DNA of 7,571 nt, taken from Clostridiales bacterium. GTDB taxonomy: Bacteria; Bacillota; Clostridia; Saccharofermentanales; UBA5734. The stretch covers positions 2,897 through 10,467 of the forward strand of contig DOFA01000222.1 in assembly GCA_003532195.1 (NCBI GenBank), in the 5' to 3' direction. The notes under the pieces are model-generated. The model made no database searches, had not been told where the DNA came from, and saw only the letters and a list, made by a program, of their open reading frames with translations. A program made the position numbers and the translations under genes. Position 1 is the first letter of the stretch; each line of letters starts with the position of its first letter. Below, in pieces: positions 5,756 to 7,571 of this stretch.

Positions 5756-6699
5756 TCGATGGCGTCAGGATCTGCCGACCCGGATCCCAGCAGAGCGACC
5801 AGCACAGCTTTCTGGGCATGCAAACGGTTTTCGGCTTCGTCGAAGATAACCGAAGCCGGCCCGTCAATGACGGATTCGGTAACTTCCAGACCCCGGTAGG
5901 CGGGCAGGCAGTGCAGGAAGATCGCCTGCGGAGACGCAGTTGCCATGATGGCGTCATTGACCTGATAGGACCCAAAAACGGCCAACCGCCGGGCCTTTTC
6001 CGCTTCCTGCCCCATGCTGACCCAGGTGTCGGTGTAGATGGCATCCGCATTGGCGGCGGCCAGGAAAGGATCGTCGGTCAGCAGGACCTTGCTGCCCTGG
6101 TGGTCCGCTTCTTCCCGGGCTTCGGCAATGCAGGCGGGATCGCAGGCATATCCGGCCGGCGAAGCGATGGCTACGTCCATGCCAACCTTGCTGCAGGCAT
6201 GCAGCAAGGAGTTGGCGACGTTGTTTCCGTCGCCGAGGTAAGCCAGCTTCCGGCCGCGCAACGTTCCCAGGTGTTCCCGGATTGTCATCAGGTCGGCCAG
6301 GGCCTGGCAGGGATGCATCAGGTCGGTCAGCCCGTTAATGATCGGGATCGTGCCGTACTTGGCCAGGTCGGTGACATCCTGGTGTTTAAAGGTGCGGATC
6401 ATGATGCCGTCCAGGAAACGCGAGAGGACCTGGGCGGTGTCCGGGATCGATTCACCCCGCCCCAGCTGGATGTCCTGCGAACTGAGAAACAAGGCGTGGC
6501 CGCCGAGCTGGAGCATGCCGACCTCAAAAGAAACGCGGGTCCGGGTCGAGGATTTGGCGAAAATCATGCCCAGCGTCTTGCCGGCGAGCAAGGGTTTGGC
6601 GATGCCGGCTTTCGTCTGGGCCTTGAGCACGTCGGCCAGGTCGAGCAGCTGGATGACTTCCGCGGATGTCAGGTCTCCGAGACTGATCAGGTGCTTCAT
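5752..6699 (-). CDS. argF: Ornithine carbamoyltransferase
   Basis: This 315-residue enzyme makes citrulline from ornithine and carbamoyl phosphate, the sixth step of arginine synthesis, in the cytoplasm. Visible motifs are the carbamoyl-phosphate loop SSTRTR (50-55), HPCQ (129-132), the DTWVSMG segment of the ornithine-binding domain and HCLPAYRG (263-270) with the reactive Cys. Length matches the family. The start ATG (6699) is supported by an AAGGAGG site (6716-6710) ten bases upstream, and overlaps the argD stop by ATGA (6696-6699). The biosynthetic argDF arrangement and the absence of arginine deiminase genes nearby argue for the anabolic enzyme rather than a catabolic arcB. Confidence 0.96.
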   Translation of the reverse strand: MKHLISLGDLTSAEVIQLLDLADVLKAQTKAGIAKPLLAGKTLGMIFAKSSTRTRVSFEVGMLQLGGHALFLSSQDIQLGRGESIPDTAQVLSRFLDGIMIRTFKHQDVTDLAKYGTIPIINGLTDLMHPCQALADLMTIREHLGTLRGRKLAYLGDGNNVANSLLHACSKVGMDVAIASPAGYACDPACIAEAREEADHQGSKVLLTDDPFLAAANADAIYTDTWVSMGQEAEKARRLAVFGSYQVNDAIMATASPQAIFLHCLPAYRGLEVTESVIDGPASVIFDEAENRLHAQKAVLVALLGSGSADPDAIE

Positions 6700-7571
6700 A
6701 ATTGTGCGGCCTCCTTCAGGGTATCCTGCAAATCGGTGATAAACGGTTCGATGACTGATTCCGGCAGAATCAGCGGCGGCAGCAGACGCAGGATGGAAGC
6801 GCCGACCGAGCCGACCAGATAACCTTTTGCCATCAGCTTGAGCTTGATTGCCGCAGCATGAGGCTGGGCCAGCTCAATGCCGATCATCAGGCCAATACCG
6901 CGGATTTCCTTGATCATCGGCTGAACGGACGCCAGGCCGCGGAGCGCATCCTGCAGCTGCCGGCCGCGAATGGCGGCTGCTTCGACCAGCCCGGTTGCTT
7001 CATATTCGTCGAGGACAGCCAGCGCCGCGGCGCATGCCAGCGGGTTGCCGCCGAAAGTGCTGCCATGGTCGCCGGGTTCGAAACCGGACGCCGTGTCTTC
7101 ATTGGCAATGATGGCGCCGATCGGCACGCCGCCGGCCAGCCCCTTGGCGAGGGTCACGATATCCGGTTGGATTCCGTAATGCTGACTGGCCAGAAAGCTC
7201 CCGGTCCGCCCCATGCCGGTCTGGATCTCATCGATAATCAGGCGGGCACCGGTCTGCCGGCAGAGTTCTTCCGCCAGCCGGGCGTAGGCGGGATCGGCCG
7301 GCCGGACGCCGCTTTCGCCCTGGACCAGCTCGAGCATGACGGCGCAGGTGTCCGCAGTGACAGATTCCCGCAGCGCATCCGGATCGTTGAAGGGGATATG
7401 GCAGAACCCGACCGGCAACGGCGCGAAAGGCGCGCTGTATTTGGGCTGGCCGGTGACGGCTGCCGTCGCCAGGGTGCGTCCGTGAAAGGAATGCAGGGCG
7501 GAGACGATCTTCGCCCGCGGCTGGCCTTTCTTATAAAAATATCCGCGCGCCAGCTTGATCGCCGCTTCGTT
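6696..7571 (-). CDS. argD: Acetylornithine aminotransferase, 5' partial
   Basis: The 291 C-terminal residues are visible and the frame is open to the right edge, so roughly the first 100 residues are outside the window. This class-III PLP aminotransferase makes N-acetylornithine from N-acetylglutamate semialdehyde and glutamate. Motifs seen: NEAAIKLAR at the window edge, SFHGRTLA, the cofactor-binding DEIQTGMGRTG, and TLAKGLAGGVPIGA with the Schiff-base Lys encoded at 7143-7145, then STFGGNPLACAAA. The NEAAIKLAR and HSFHGRT forms are typical of ArgD, and its place just before argF settles the assignment over related ornithine or GABA aminotransferases. The ATG at 7418-7416 is internal, not a start. 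It may also act as succinyldiaminopimelate aminotransferase, as in E. coli; this is not testable here. Confidence 0.94.
   Translation of the reverse strand, partial: NEAAIKLARGYFYKKGQPRAKIVSALHSFHGRTLATAAVTGQPKYSAPFAPLPVGFCHIPFNDPDALRESVTADTCAVMLELVQGESGVRPADPAYARLAEELCRQTGARLIIDEIQTGMGRTGSFLASQHYGIQPDIVTLAKGLAGGVPIGAIIANEDTASGFEPGDHGSTFGGNPLACAAALAVLDEYEATGLVEAAAIRGRQLQDALRGLASVQPMIKEIRGIGLMIGIELAQPHAAAIKLKLMAKGYLVGSVGASILRLLPPLILPESVIEPFITDLQDTLKEAAQL

Noticed and set aside
5677..6822. Long open frame of 381 codons on the + strand
   Set aside because: It lies antisense to argF, whose motifs and length are unmistakable. Its translation is rich in Gly, Gln, Arg and Val with no recognisable domain, as expected for a GC-rich shadow frame.
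6696..7418. ATG at 7418 as the start of argD
   Set aside because: The frame stays open to the window edge and encodes conserved ArgD sequence (NEAAIKLAR, SFHGRTLA) before this Met, so the gene begins outside the window.

Overview
The window looks like chromosomal DNA from a GC-rich bacterium. Strong AGGAGG-type ribosome binding sites, a XylR-like ROK repressor and the argD-argF order suggest a Bacillota-type lineage (Clostridia or Negativicutes), but this is an inference and no taxonomic marker gene is present. I see no mobile element, tRNA, rRNA or CRISPR array. Coding density is very high, and no stretch without a gene exceeds about 70 bases.

Left part, + strand (1-4625): a compact four-gene cluster that looks like an amino-sugar catabolic operon. 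It holds the 3' part of a ROK/NagC/XylR-type repressor, a large cytoplasmic glycoside hydrolase-like protein with a GH20-type N-terminal domain, a PIG-L/LmbE zinc deacetylase that overlaps it by ATGA, and a divergent NagB-fold (glucosamine-6-phosphate deaminase-like) protein. The NagB-like protein keeps the enolisation Asp, His and Glu of NagB. It has lost the ring-opening Asp and the residues that hold the substrate phosphate. With a deacetylase family that normally acts on unphosphorylated amino sugars, this suggests a route in which an imported glycoside is cleaved, deacetylated and then isomerised or deaminated without, or before, phosphorylation. This is the most interesting part of the window.

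Middle, + strand (4622-5327): a zinc-ribbon plus CD225/dispanin-like two-helix membrane protein. It has a plausible sigma-70-type promoter overlapping the end of the previous gene, a hairpin in its leader, and a textbook intrinsic terminator. The terminator lies inside the 3' end of the convergent GNAT gene.

Right part, - strand (7571-5270): the distal end of an arginine biosynthesis operon, argD (5' end outside the window), argF and a small GNAT acetyltransferase. All are joined by 4-base ATGA overlaps, so they are almost certainly co-transcribed and translationally coupled. The GNAT position makes a role in arginine metabolism, possibly as a short N-acetylglutamate synthase, worth testing.
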